DNA of 45,283 bases from Chara braunii (GCA_003427395.1 BFEA01000749.1:107090-152372); one strand, 5' to 3'. Numbered from the stretch's first letter, positions 10,290 through 19,902 are shown. A program made the numbers and translations. Notes: a model not told the origin generated them from the letters alone.

Positions 10290-10935
10290 CCGGATTACTC
10301 AATCAGGCTCGCTGTAACTCTTACCATACCGAAGCCGAACCTGATATAAACATTCGGGGTTCCCGTGCCTCGCGCCGTGTCGATACCGACCCAGTACCAA
10401 GCCTGGAAATGATGCTGTGGCGTGTACCACGCCAATGCCGAACCGATACTGCACCCGAAATATGTCGAACTTGGCAAGATGCAGCGGCGCGGTAATAGTA
10501 CCGAACCTGAAGTAAACCGCCGCAATGATCCCGAACCTGAAAATAAGCTGCCACAAAGGTTCCGAAATAAATCGTCGTGAGGGTGTCGAACCTGAAACGA
10601 AACGCCGCGATGCCACCGAACCTGACCAAACCCGAAATCCAGTTCTGGGCTGTTGCGCCACGCGGATGCCGAACCCGTACAACCATGCCATGATAATTCC
10701 GTACCTGTCCCGAACCTGATATAGAATGCCGCAACGTTTTCGGACCTGAAAACAAACTATCGCCGATGTTCTAAATCTGGAATAATTGTCGTAGTGGCTC
10801 CGGTCCTGAGAATAAATCACCGCAGCTGTCCCAAGCCTGAAAATAAGTCACCGTAGTGAAACAACTGTCACCATGCCCATACCGTACCTGAAGCACGTCA
10901 GACACCGTAGGACGTACCCACTCCGTAACAACCCT
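10290..10935 (-). repeat. Degenerate ~33-bp tandem repeat in the LTR
   Basis: CCGAACCTGAAA.TAA..CGCCGCAATG-type units repeat some 15 times with high variation. The matching block in the right LTR is 28950-29600. Frames open across it on the minus strand (up to 223 codons at 28976-29647) are repeat translation, not genes. Confidence 0.7.
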
Positions 10936-11913
10936 CGTATCCGTACCGAACCAAACACCATAGTCGACCCAAGGTAGCACCACCCCATGCTGTCCATGCG
11001 CTCCCGCTCTCAGAACATCCCAACTGCGGTAATGTTAGTAATCAAGCAAGCCGGGGAAAGNGACACAGGGAACCTCGACCATCGNNAGTAGTGAAAACTG
11101 TTAAAAATCCGGGGAAGATGTTCAATCGGGGCAAGAGCTGATGGCGGGTAATCGAGGCGAAATTAGGCCAATTAGGCCAATCTCCCAATAGTCATGGGTT
11201 CCTGTCCCTTTCATCGTTTTTCATCATTCTTCCGTTTCCTTAATTCTATCGTCGGAAATAGTAACTTAACCGTTAGTTCCCCAAAATTAAATTCCGTGAA
11301 AGTTTAAATAAATGGCCGAATTCCTTTTGTTTCTCTTCNCTTTTACAATTTNTAATCTCTTCCTATGTTTTTAATTTNATTGCCGGGAACATAAAATAGC
11401 AAGGGTATTCCCCCTTGAATTAAATGCCGTGAAAAATAAAGAAATTAAGGGATATTATGTTTTTCCCTTCTCCCCTACTAGTCTTAATCCCATTTCCCCA
11501 TCTTTAATTATGGTACTAAAATAGACAAAAATTTGAGGCCTCATTTCGGCCCCGGTCGTATGCCGCAAAAACGTTGCGGCGAGGTAAGTTCCCGAGATGC
11601 CTCTCCGCGGCAGGCCAATCCGGGTCTAACCCTGTGAACGGCCGGAAATGACGGTCCGTAGATGTGCCGAGTGCGGCCACCCATCTCGCCATCTTTGAGG
11701 GTTACCCGTAAGGTTCAGCNCGCCCAAAATCAAGGGCGCCCTGAGCTCCCCTAATTTCTGCTGCCTGGTCTAACCAGAGTACCGTAAAAACTCGGACTCG
11801 TCTTTGCGCCTAAGTCCCAAAACCGTAGATTTCAGGCGGCGCACTGCTTGTGGTCGCCCGACAGTTAGCCTGGACCACTTCTCGACGCCTCCGTCGAGCC
11901 CTAACCACTTTCG

Positions 11914-14196
11914 TTAGACGAAGCCGACGAGCTTTAGGGTGATTGCCCGTAAAGGACGCCCACGTCGGCGTTCAATTGTCTTATGCTGAAGTCTGTTTTG
12001 AGTTCTAGGGCTAAGTAGATGTTTTTTGACTTCCCTTCTCCGTCGGGTTCTCGGCCTTGGTAGGATCCTCTTTTTCTTTTGTCGTTGGCCCGAGAAGGGT
12101 GCCGTCCCGCCAGTTTGTCTAATGCGGACTCTCCGTCTGGCCCTCTTGAGCACGAATAACCATTTCTTCTCTCTTCCTAGAGCTAACCCTTTGACCTTTC
12201 TTTTCTCTATTCTTTTTCTCTTCTTGGAACTCTCTCCTGCCTCGAATCGCCTCGAGGGGGCTCCATCCTCGATTTTGGCTTTTCCTTTCCCTTTCGGGCT
12301 TGTCCGCGATAAGGTGGGTGCAGGCCTGGGTCTAAACAATTTTAACCTAGCACNCGCCACTGGGTCNTTCCACTTGGATCCGTCTAATTTTGCAATCATA
12401 TATGCACCCAAGTCGNGTGCCTCAACCACTCTGTAAGGTCCCATCCATCTGTTGGCGAGTTTTCCGGTCCAGGTCTTTTCCAGTGNTGCGTCGTAGAGAA
12501 GNACCATATCTCCTACGCTCACCCTCTCTTTCTTGATTCTCACGTTCTTATCCCATCTCTCTTTTCCTTTGTCCCTCTCCACTGCCAGGCGATCTGCCGC
12601 CGTCATAAGGTTGTCTTCCAAACCGTAGGCTATCTGTCTTGNTCGGGCAGTTATGAGTTCTTCTCTGGACATCTTCTCCGCCCAGTCGACGGTTGTCCAG
12701 CTGTCGACGTGAAACTCTATAGGGAGCGGACAATGCCGCNCAAACCACAAGGTGTATGGTGGGTATCCAGTGCTAGCNCGGACCGTGACGTTGTCCGCCC
12801 ATATTGCGNATNGAAAATATCGTGGCCAATCACTGTCCTTACCCTTGCACCACTTAGATAGTGACGCTATCAGANTCNGGTGCCCCCTTTCTACTGGGGA
12901 GTTCGACTNTGGGTGGTAGGCGGNGGCTATCGAAACTCTCNCCCCGGCTGTCTTGAACACACTNTGAACCTCGTCAGCTAGAAACTCCGCCCCTCTGTCC
13001 ATCACTATCTTGCTGACACAACCATANCTAGATAAGTACTTCANGACGAAGTTCTTTACTTCCTTTGCCGTCTTACTCCTGATGGGTCTACCGTCCACGA
13101 ACCCAGTGAAATCGTCTCGTATGTTCACGACGTAGTTCATATTGCCTACCCCCTTCGGCATCTTCACCAGATCGATGTGTACCTTCTCTCCTGGTCTGGT
13201 GGGATAGGATGGATGGAGAGGCTCTTTGTATTTCACAAGAGNTCTCTTCTGNCATTCCTCGCAGGTCATANAGTATTTCTCGANGTCCTTATACTGTCCT
13301 TCCCACCAGTACAACCTGCGTACCTTTTCGTAGGTTCCTTTGACTCCCCTGTGTCCTCCGACTACCCCGTCGTGAAGCTCNGCAACTATNGTNTGTCTCT
13401 CCTCAGGGTCACAGACTACTCNTAAGGGCATCCCCGAGCNGACCGGCCTTCGAAATAGATGGCCGGCTCTNAGGNAGTATTGCGCCGCTTGTCTCNGGAT
13501 ATCTGATTCTTGACTCTCCTCTCCTGACAGGTGTAGCCCGATCGTTCGGTACTTGCNCTCNTAAAGGTTAACCAGAAATCGTTTGGCGTGTCTCGGCTCT
13601 GCCAATGTCAGGGCCCCAGCTACTATCGGGCGCTCNACCTCAAGAGGGATGCGCGAAANCNNATNTGCCACGACATTTTTAGTGCCAGATATCCTCTCAA
13701 CTGCGTAATCATATAGNCGAATCCGTATCAGCCATCGAGCAATGGTCGGGTCCGTCAGGCTAAAGTCCTTCTGGAGGACATAGGCAACCGTTGNGGGATC
13801 TACTCTCAAGATGAACCGACGNCCATAGATATAGTGTCTGAACGTGTCCAAACACCACAGAACGGCTAACACTTCCTTCTTGAATTGANTGTNGTTTCGT
13901 TCCGCNGTATTAAGTGTCCTACTCTCAAATCTTAANNGTCTTTCCTTCCNTTCAGCGTCCTTCTGAGACAGCAGCCCTCCAACTGAACAAGGTCCAGCAT
14001 CNGTGGATNCTATGAAGGGTCTCTCGGCCTCATCGTCAAAGAATGGCACNCCCAGTACGCNTCCTCCCTCTTTANATTCGTCCTTAAGCTCTTNCATAGC
14101 GAGTTCCTGTGAGGAATCCCAGTATAATTTTTNAGTCTTTCGTAGGAGNAACCTCAATGGCTCAGCCTTCTCCGCATACCCCNGTATGAATATACG
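11914..14196 (-). CDS. pol: pol part 2: RNase H and integrase
   Basis: Continues the RT frame after an in-frame TGA (14197-14199); family relatives would read a residue here between VGY and RIFI. RNase H: DAGPCSVGG, the FKKEVLAVL helix and SRIP. Integrase: zinc-binding HDGVVGGHRG...CEE.Q, then the DDE core with HIDLVKMP (first D), IVMDRGAEF (second D) and NSPVERGH (E). A GPYRVVEA motif marks the GPY/F module; no chromodomain follows. The C-terminus is a ~130-residue Lys/Arg-rich tail. The ORF ends with TAA 50 bases from the 3' LTR. Several residues are unreadable because of N bases. Role: second-strand priming, RNA removal, and insertion of the cDNA. Confidence 0.93.
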   Translation of the reverse strand, partial: RIFIXGYAEKAEPLRXLLRKTXKLYWDSSQELAMXELKDEXKEGGXVLXVPFFDDEAERPFIXSXDAGPCSVGGLLSQKDAEXKERXLRFESRTLNXAERNXXQFKKEVLAVLWCLDTFRHYIYXRRFILRVDPXTVAYVLQKDFSLTDPTIARWLIRIXLYDYAVERISGTKNVVAXXXSRIPLEXERPIVAGALTLAEPRHAKRFLVNLXEXKYRTIGLHLSGEESQESDIXRQAAQYXXRAGHLFRRPVXSGMPLXVVCDPEERXXIVXELHDGVVGGHRGVKGTYEKVRRLYWWEGQYKDXEKYXMTCEEXQKRXLVKYKEPLHPSYPTRPGEKVHIDLVKMPKGVGNMNYVVNIRDDFTGFVDGRPIRSKTAKEVKNFVXKYLSXYGCVSKIVMDRGAEFLADEVXSVFKTAGXRVSIAXAYHPXSNSPVERGHXXLIASLSKWCKGKDSDWPRYFXXAIWADNVTVXASTGYPPYTLWFXRHCPLPIEFHVDSWTTVDWAEKMSREELITARXRQIAYGLEDNLMTAADRLAVERDKGKERWDKNVRIKKERVSVGDMXLLYDAXLEKTWTGKLANRWMGPYRVVEAXDLGAYMIAKLDGSKWXDPVAXARLKLFRPRPAPTLSRTSPKGKGKAKIEDGAPSRRFEAGESSKKRKRIEKRKVKGLALGREKKWLFVLKRARRRVRIRQTGGTAPFSGQRQKKKRILPRPRTRRRREVKKHLLSPRTQNRLQHKTIERRRGRPLRAITLKLVGFV

Positions 14197-15309
14197 TCAG
14201 TAACCGACNACTCNCAGAAACTGNCGGACCTCGGTCGGACTATGTAACGGTGAAGGCNAGTTCAGGAGTTTNTCTAACTTCGNCNGATNTGCTCGNCGTC
14301 CTCTCNNGTCGCAGATAAAGCCCAAGATCTTNATAGTCGAGACGNCCNATCGGCTCTTTGTTCCACTGACCNTTAAATTCGCNTCGTCCAGTTGCTCGAG
14401 TACCGCGCAAATATCTGTTAGNTGCTGCTCGACGAATCTTCTAACTCTAGGTACAACCTCTNTCTCATCCTTGTNTACTGACCCTTTTATAGGAAAGTCA
14501 TCCAGAAAAGCTTCAACCTTATCAGGGATGAAGTCCTTGAGGACGGCTACCATGGCTCTCTGAAAAACGGCCACCCCATTAGTCCAACCCATAGGGACAA
14601 CCATCATCTGTATCAGTCTCAATGGTGTGTGCNTAGCCGTGAGGTGCCTGTCCCNAGGATCAAGCGGTACCTCATCATAGCCTAAGAATAGATCACAGAC
14701 CGAATAAATTGACNTGCCTGCGGCGCCTTCAGCCAGTAAATCGGCGTGTGGCACGGAGCCCACGTCTCGTATCGTCTCCTCGTTGACTTNCTGAANGTNC
14801 TGGATCCATCGGATCTTGCCATTCGGCTTTTGTAGGAAGAACCATCGATTTGCATAAGGGCTATCAGACGGTTCCGCAACATGGGAAACCATATTTTCCT
14901 TCAGGAAAGCGATAACTTCTTCCTTCTCCTTCTNGGNGTATTTCNATCCTGCGTCATTCCAAGGAACATGTGGAATCGTATAAATTCTTGCTGGCTTTGC
15001 GTATCGAGGGTCAACCCTACCGCGCTCCGCGTCGCTGAAGGCTATAGCCTTATCGCACGTCTTTAGGATCTCTATCACACGTTCTTGCTCTTGTGGGGTC
15101 AGATTTCCATCTCCGATGTTCATCCCTGCTATTCTCTCTCCCGTTAGGCGTTGCGGCTCCTTCTTCTTTCTTTTTTTGATTTCCTTTGCGATCTCTTCTT
15201 CCGATATCCATTCCAGTGCAGATCGCTCGCGNCCCACAGNCGCTGGNTTAACTTTTTGTGCTACTCGCTTGTGTCGCTTGGGTAGCCCCCCATAGGGTGC
15301 CGTGCCCTT
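14197..15309 (-). CDS. pol: pol part 1: reverse transcriptase
   Basis: Frame entered by -1 shift at 15309-15315. It opens with GTAPYGGLPKRHKRVAQKV and a basic linker (KKRKKKEPQRL). The RT core is clear: FLQKPNGKIRWIQ, motif A VCDLFLGYDEVP, PLRLIQMMVVPMGWTNGVAV, and the catalytic FLDDFPIKG in place of the common YVDD or YIDD. It ends LGFICD...VGY and a TGA at 14197-14199. Leu at the second position of the catalytic box is seen in gypsy-type RTs. The F-L-D-D-F-P-I-K-G form differs from classical plant Tekay/CRM/Athila boxes as I know them. Substrate: element RNA primed by tRNA-Asp. Confidence 0.93.
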   Translation of the reverse strand, partial: KGTAPYGGLPKRHKRVAQKVXPAXVXRERSALEWISEEEIAKEIKKRKKKEPQRLTGERIAGMNIGDGNLTPQEQERVIEILKTCDKAIAFSDAERGRVDPRYAKPARIYTIPHVPWNDAGXKYXXKEKEEVIAFLKENMVSHVAEPSDSPYANRWFFLQKPNGKIRWIQXXQXVNEETIRDVGSVPHADLLAEGAAGXSIYSVCDLFLGYDEVPLDPXDRHLTAXHTPLRLIQMMVVPMGWTNGVAVFQRAMVAVLKDFIPDKVEAFLDDFPIKGSVXKDEXEVVPRVRRFVEQXLTDICAVLEQLDXANLXVSGTKSRXXVSTXKILGFICDXRGXRAXXXKLXKLLNXPSPLHSPTEVXQFLXXVGY

Positions 15310-16612
15310 AAAAAAAACACAGATACCACCCCGCCAAATTTCTCATCTGTCTCCTTTGGGTACGAGTTGCCGTCCACTATCAGTCGGCTTCCTAAATCTT
15401 CCACCTCCACGATCCGACCCTGTTCCTCTGTGAGCAGTGACCCGTACTTTTTCTCACGAAATCGCACCGCGCGGCCGGAGATAGGTAATGACTTAATGTG
15501 ATCACTGGGTCTTGCTCCCATTGCGAGAGCTGCTCTGTTCCTCAGGTCCCGAGGCTCCACCGTCTCAATCATAACCCGCGTCCCATCTAGCTTCTTAATG
15601 GACAATGTCTGGCTCCCATCCGGTCGCTCTATCGTCACCGCATGCACGTGGCTCAACCACGTTCGTCCCAAGAGCAGATCGGAGCTACAGTTCTTGACTG
15701 CAAAGACAGGCAGGGTCACTCGTACCCCTTGGACCTCTATGACTGCCTTGTGACAAACCCCAGTGATCTGTTGCTTTCTCCCATCAACAGTCTCTATTTC
15801 GAATAGGTATGACCTATCGAGGTCCAATCCAACCTGTACTGCCAGATCCTCGTCTATAATGACAGCCTCACTGTCGTTATCGATCACAACATCTAGTACC
15901 GCTCCATCGTTTATGATCCTCTCCACGGCCCCACTACCAAGTATGTAAAACTTGTCTGGAGGCACACCTTCCATCCCATCAAGAAGGACTATCGCCAAGC
16001 GATCCGCTCTGGTTGTCACCCCCGTTACTGCTACGGTAGGAGCTTCCGCCTTAGGAGCCCCCTGAGCCTCCTCTGATAGAGGTACGCGAGTCTTCCGCAT
16101 AATCATCTGTAACTCATCGAGAGCCGGCTTCGATGCCGCCAGATACTCCAGAATAGAGCATTGCATGGGCTGCGGAAGGGCCCGTCTCAGTGGCTCGACC
16201 GTGTCAATCTCATCCAGCGAACTCTTCATCAATAACTTCTTTACTCCCCGCTTTCGCGGCGAAAGAATAACCTCCTCTCCATCGATCCGCTGTCCGCCAT
16301 CCTTCTCCGCCATCACGTAATCCGTGTCGGTCTTCTTCGATGCAGACCCTCTCGCGGACTTGGTAGTTACCACCCTTATGAGTGTGGTCGCCATATCTCC
16401 TTCGAAAGTTATCTTGATGCTTTGGCTCCTAAGCGACTCCTTTCCTTTACTCGGCTTTACTTTCCTTGCTTCGACATTCTCCTTCATCGAGGGCAACATC
16501 GATACATCTCCCAGATCATCTGCCCATTTGACGTACTTGCGCTCATCAAGCACGACAAGGCCTTCATCTATTGCTCGTTTGAGATCCAGGCAATCTCTCT
16601 TGATATAATCAT
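15261..16612 (-). CDS. pro: End of gag zinc knuckle, linker and retropepsin-like protease
   Basis: Frame used from the knuckle onward. Begins DDYIKRDC (second half of the zinc knuckle), then a charged linker (CLDLKRAIDEGLVVLDERKY) and the protease: VVIDNDSEAVIIDEDLA with the catalytic Asp at 15881-15879, then VTLPVFAV and LLLGRTWLSHV, which is the usual LGR.WL end of retropepsins. The active-site triplet reads D-N-D where D-S/T-G is expected; one G-to-A change would restore a Gly. The same frame is open up to 17171, but that upstream part is an out-of-frame reading of the gag tail. It ends TAG at 15261, after the slippery site. Confidence 0.85.
15309..15315 (-). promoter_or_regulatory. Candidate -1 ribosomal frameshift site T TTT TTA
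   Basis: On the minus strand the protease frame reads GTG TTT TTT TTA AGG. The heptamer T TTT TTA is in the correct phase, and slipping back one base gives AAG GGC ACG, exactly the RT frame, which then runs open to 14199. The protease frame terminates 48 bases later. A lost or gained T in the eight-T run would give the same picture, so sequencing or mutational indel remains possible. Confidence 0.55.
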
Positions 16613-18501
16613 CCCCCTCTGCAGTAAACGCAAGAGTTCCTGGGTGTGGGTGGCCTGTCGTCTGCGCCTCTGGAGGTCTAACCTCTCGCTGCTCTCGGGT
16701 CAGGGGACTTCGGATACGGGTCAGCCGAAGCGCCATATCCCCCTCTCTCATTCCTGCCGCGCGAATCATTGTGGCGGTCTCCGTATTCGTATCACCCACG
16801 TGAATCATCGCGTCGGTCTCCTCGGTCGTACCTCCCGCGTGAATCATCACGTCGGTCTTCTCGGTCGTACCGCCCGCGTGAATCATCGGTCCGATCTCCT
16901 CTCTCATATTTGCCGCCCCTGTATCCGTCTCGATCCGACCTCTCATATCTGTCGTTTCTATGCCCATCACGGTCCGATCTCTCATATGTACCATCCCTGT
17001 ATCCATCTCGATCCGACCTTTCATATCTGTCGTTTCTACGTCCATCGCGGTCCGATATCTCATATCTACCATCCCTGTATCCATCTCGCCGGCCCTGATC
17101 CGACTCCCATCGGCCTCAAGAGTCGCTTCTACCCCCGTCAGGCTCATAGCGAGGGCTACGCGAGTAGTCATCCNGTCTCCTAGCANGCCNATACATCTCG
17201 CGAGTCCTACNGTCCCGGTCTATCTCATCATCCATACGTCGCCATGACTCATCGTCTCTCTCCCTTTCCCTCGTACGATAATCAGTCAGTGTTCGAGGAT
17301 TTCTATCCTCGACACTCCTCNNGGAATNAGTNTTCCTCCGGTCCCAGCGAAGTGAATAGGGCCCTCCGGGCTTGTCCCGGTATGCCGTGGCTCCTGTGGT
17401 GGTTACAATTTCTGTAACCTGTCTGGTCAACCCCTTTACCATGTCCCTTATCTCCTTCACTTCTTCGGCNACGNCTTCATTCTTCTCTGACCAGGAATGA
17501 TCCTTGAAATCTGGACATCTATCGGTGGCATACTCCTTGTAGANGGAGAAGTCACGCCTCCTCATCCCTCTCCACACCAAGTCCTTGTAGTCATATGCCT
17601 CTGCCTTTATCGCGAGCTTCAGGACTTCTGGGAAGTCAAGCTTGTCGCGCGAAAGATCTCTAAGTATACTCTTTTGTTTATCTTTGGATAGGTGTCCGAT
17701 GAAGACAGTACAACGCTCGACCTTTGAGATCTTCCCCTTCTTCATCAGCACGTTGGAGATCTTCAGGAAACGCATCCCAAATGCCCGTACCCTCTTATCT
17801 TCATCTTGAGTCATCATCTCCAGGTCCTTGATGGAGTACTTGTTATCCTCCAATTTGTAAAGCTCAACGAGGTTCTTCTTGTACGTAGTCCATTTCCCAT
17901 CCTTCGGTCGAGCTTCCTTAACTTCCCTATCGAGACTTGGGTCCACATTAANTAGGAAGTTCTTTATAATCTCTTCCTCTGACCACTNACTCCGACTTGC
18001 ATGAAGCTCNCACTTCTCCAGATATTCTGTGATGCCATAACCCCTAAAAGNAGGTGGCTCAGAGGCCTTGNGCGTAATAATATAGCGATCCTTGCTCTCG
18101 TAAGGGACCGGATGCGACTCCCCTGTCTGGGGGTCGAACACTCGCCTGGGCNNNACCCTGTCTCTATCTCTGTCCCTCCAATAGGAATCCCTCGAACTCT
18201 CTCGCCAGTCGTCTCTGGGCTTATCCGCCATGGTCTCCCTCCGCTCATACTNNGGGGAGCGTCGTCTCGTCGCTTCTCGTCGACCGCTCGAGGTTCCCGT
18301 CTTCAGTGCCTCCNGCGGCTCCGTCACGACCGGCTCGCCCATTACGTCGGGCTCTCCGTCATTGGTTTNGTCGGCCCATCTCAGCGNTGTTTCCNGCCTA
18401 ATTCGTTCCTTCAGATCCCTCAGAGCTCGNTCNGACGATGTCCTGTACTCCTCCCCCACTTCACCTGTGNTTGGTTGTGGCCCCATCGCGTCTGGTTCCA
18501 T
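16609..18501 (-). pseudogene. gag: gag (capsid/nucleocapsid), interrupted
   Basis: ATG at 18501 chosen over an upstream GTG (18528). The first ~100 residues are charged; then RRVFDPQTGESHPVPY and a Ty3-type capsid region starting ASEPP.FRGYGITEYLEK (about residue 150), TYKKNLVELYKLEDNKYS, AFGMRFLKISNVLMKKGK and VFIGHLSKDKQKSIL. The tail is Arg/Asp-rich repeats (DRDGYRDGRYERSDRDG style) that continue in frame through TGA 17116-17118, TGA 16792-16794 and TAG 16678-16680 to a zinc knuckle CVYC at 16632-16621. The knuckle's second half is one base out of frame, and its expected His is Tyr (TAT). The gag product would coat the RNA; this copy cannot make a full one. Confidence 0.85.
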
Positions 18502-18539
18502 AGGCCACCTGAAGACGCAGTTAGGCACTCTCGCCGNGT

Positions 18540-18620
18540 GTTACAGCCCGGACTTATGACAGTTGCTGCAGNCCGGACCTNTGACAGAACTCGCAGCNCG
18601 GACCAGTTTCCTTGTCACGG
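18540..18620 (-). repeat. Three ~27-bp direct repeats ahead of gag
   Basis: CAGCCCGGAC, CAGNCCGGACCT and CAGCNCGGACC recur with TGACAG between them on the plus strand, in the gap between the basic ORF (ends 18640) and gag. Function unknown. Confidence 0.5.
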
Positions 18621-18639
18621 TTCACGCTCGTCACCACCC

Positions 18640-18966
18640 CTAGCTCTCGACNGCCTTGATCACTACCACCAGTACTCGNTTCCGNTCGCGGATNTCGTGC
18701 TCTCCCTCTATCCCAAGAGTCCCTGTGTNTAGGTAAACCTCCCNTTCGGGATCNGTCAACAAGGCCNCGCCTCTCCNAATNTGCAGTACACNCGTGACGG
18801 GATCTCTATGCCTGCGGCAAATCGCAGTCCCAAGCCTAGCCAATGTCTCCTGATCAGCCCNCCTCAAGAGCCTCCGTGCGTTTATCTCCGTCCTCCTTGC
18901 TAGGTTTCCTAGCCCGTCCTGAATCGGGTAGCTTGCCAAAGGAGGAAGCTCTCCTCNTACTGCCAT
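18640..18966 (-). CDS. Accessory ORF 8: small basic protein, unknown
   Basis: 108 residues from ATG 18966 (the same frame is open further upstream without an ATG). Contains LARRTEINARRLLR and ETLARLGTAICRRHRDPVT, and ends in a strand-rich EVYL.TGTLGIEGEH...RVLVVVIK. It overlaps the end of ORF 7 by about 110 bases in another frame, so one of the two ends may not be real. Many N bases limit the reading. It lies 138 bases ahead of gag. No family recognised. Confidence 0.45.
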   Translation of the reverse strand: MAVXGELPPLASYPIQDGLGNLARRTEINARRLLRXADQETLARLGTAICRRHRDPVTXVLXIXRGXALLXDPEXEVYLXTGTLGIEGEHXIRXRXRVLVVVIKXVES

Positions 18967-19585
18967 CCAAAAGTCGCTCGCTGACCTTTCTNACCTCCAC
19001 TTTCTTTCCAAGAGCTTCGAACCTNTATTTCTCCTTCTTTNACTCCCAGACGGCTATGAGGTCATCTGTNTAGTACCTGAGGTAAGTCAGTGCTATAACC
19101 ACTTGTTACCTCATCGCCGACANCTCCAATAGGTCATAGAATGTCTCAAAGTCCTCCTTATCTCCACTATCCTCTATGGCCTCTAAAGTCTTTATCGATT
19201 CTTTCCAATACCGATCGTGAGCAGCTAGCATCCTGAGTATTGCTCCATCTGTTACAACTCTCCCTAGCTTTCCAGCTTTCCTGGCTTCGCTTATCTTCAA
19301 CTTCTCAGCCTCCNTGGTCGTCTCGTACCATGCCCTTATCCGAGGCCGCCCTTCGAAGGGTGTTACTCGGAGTACATATTTTATCCTCCGTCCTCCTTCT
19401 ATTCCAATCCAAAGTCCTNNNCCCCTGGCCTCACGCAGTGCNNGGCGGACACACTCTGCCTCCTCAACTATGCACAGTCTGGTATGGAGCTGGAGCTCTA
19501 CGATCACTAACACCAATGGTCCGTCCAGTCTCCCTACCACATGCAATGAGTACCGATCCGTCGTGTGTACTGCAGTCCCGCTCAT
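18854..19585 (-). pseudogene. Accessory ORF 7: unknown, interrupted by TAA
   Basis: ATG 19585 overlaps the stop of ORF 6 as ATGA. The N-terminal ~90 residues have strand-helix-strand pattern (PLVLVIVELQLHTRLCIVEE, then RRIKYVLRVTPFEG) resembling ORFs 3 and 5. The middle is helical and charged (EAEKLKISEARKAGKLG, DRYWKESIKTLEAIEDSGDK). A TAA at 19106-19108 (one C-to-T change from CAA) is followed in frame by QVVIALTYLRY and a Lys/Arg-rich tail ending at 18854. Unbroken length would be 243 residues. No known family. Confidence 0.5.
19582..19585 (-). promoter_or_regulatory. ATGA stop-start overlap between accessory ORFs 6 and 7
   Basis: The sense strand reads GGACATGAGCGGG: TGA ends ORF 6 and ATG begins ORF 7, one base back. 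This arrangement allows termination-reinitiation, as in several non-LTR retrotransposons and RNA viruses. It could be coincidence. Confidence 0.45.
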
Positions 19586-19902
19586 GTCCTGTCGCTACCT
19601 CCCTTCGTTACCTTGTCCTCCATCGTCACGCCCTCTGCAGATCGCTCACTGGTTCCTTCGCCTGATACGCCCCTAGCCTTTACCCTCTCCAGAAAGTCTG
19701 ATCTCCACGCCTGGATAATCTCTCTTTCTTCCCTAAACAGACTCTCCAACTCTCTCGTCATGAGCTCAGCCCTACGCAACTTGTCCTCATCCTGGCACGA
19801 CCAGATCTCCCTTAACTTGTTCCCCAACTCCTTTACCTAGTTCAAGAGTGGCTCTTTAATGCGCTCTCTCACTCTTTCGACTGCCTCACTCTCCTCTTCC
19901 AT
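19582..19902 (-). pseudogene. Accessory ORF 6: short helical, coiled-coil-like protein, interrupted by TAG
   Basis: ATG 19902, 106 codons. Starts MEEESEAVERVRERIKEP; a TAG at 19837-19839 (one change from CAG) interrupts it, then VKELGNKLREIW, KLRRAELMTRELESLFREER and EIIQAWRSDFLERVKARG. Almost no strand or aromatic pattern; Glu/Arg/Leu spacing suggests a helical bundle or coiled coil. Its TGA overlaps the next ATG (ATGA). Starts 24 bases after ORF 5. Confidence 0.5.

Larger units (their letters stand above)
6939..11863 (-). repeat. 3' LTR (left copy)
   Basis: Starts TGTGAGGAAAC and ends GCCCGACA on the plus strand, with internal sequence starting at 11864. Collinear with 25338-30526. It contains several internal tandem repeats, listed separately, and no protein-coding gene; the short open frames translate repeats. 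I could not recognise a purine-rich tract just inside it: the minus-strand sequence before TGTCGGGC has only a weak GAGAAGTGG. Confidence 0.92.

Noticed and set aside
10299-10820. 173-codon minus-strand frame in the left LTR (and 28976-29647 in the right)
   Set aside because: Lies wholly inside a degenerate 33-bp tandem repeat; frames differ between the two LTRs.
11864-11914. Envelope-like ORF after integrase
   Set aside because: Integrase ends 50 bases from the 3' LTR, leaving no room.
12026-12436. Plus-strand 136-codon ORF and similar antisense frames over pol and the cassette
   Set aside because: Shadows of the minus-strand coding frames; no independent domain.
15261-17171. Reading the whole 636-codon frame as one protease ORF starting with a Met-rich domain
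   Set aside because: The Met/Asp/Thr-rich first 186 codons are the out-of-frame version of the gag Arg/Asp tail; the gag frame, through three stops, leads to the CVYC half of the zinc knuckle.
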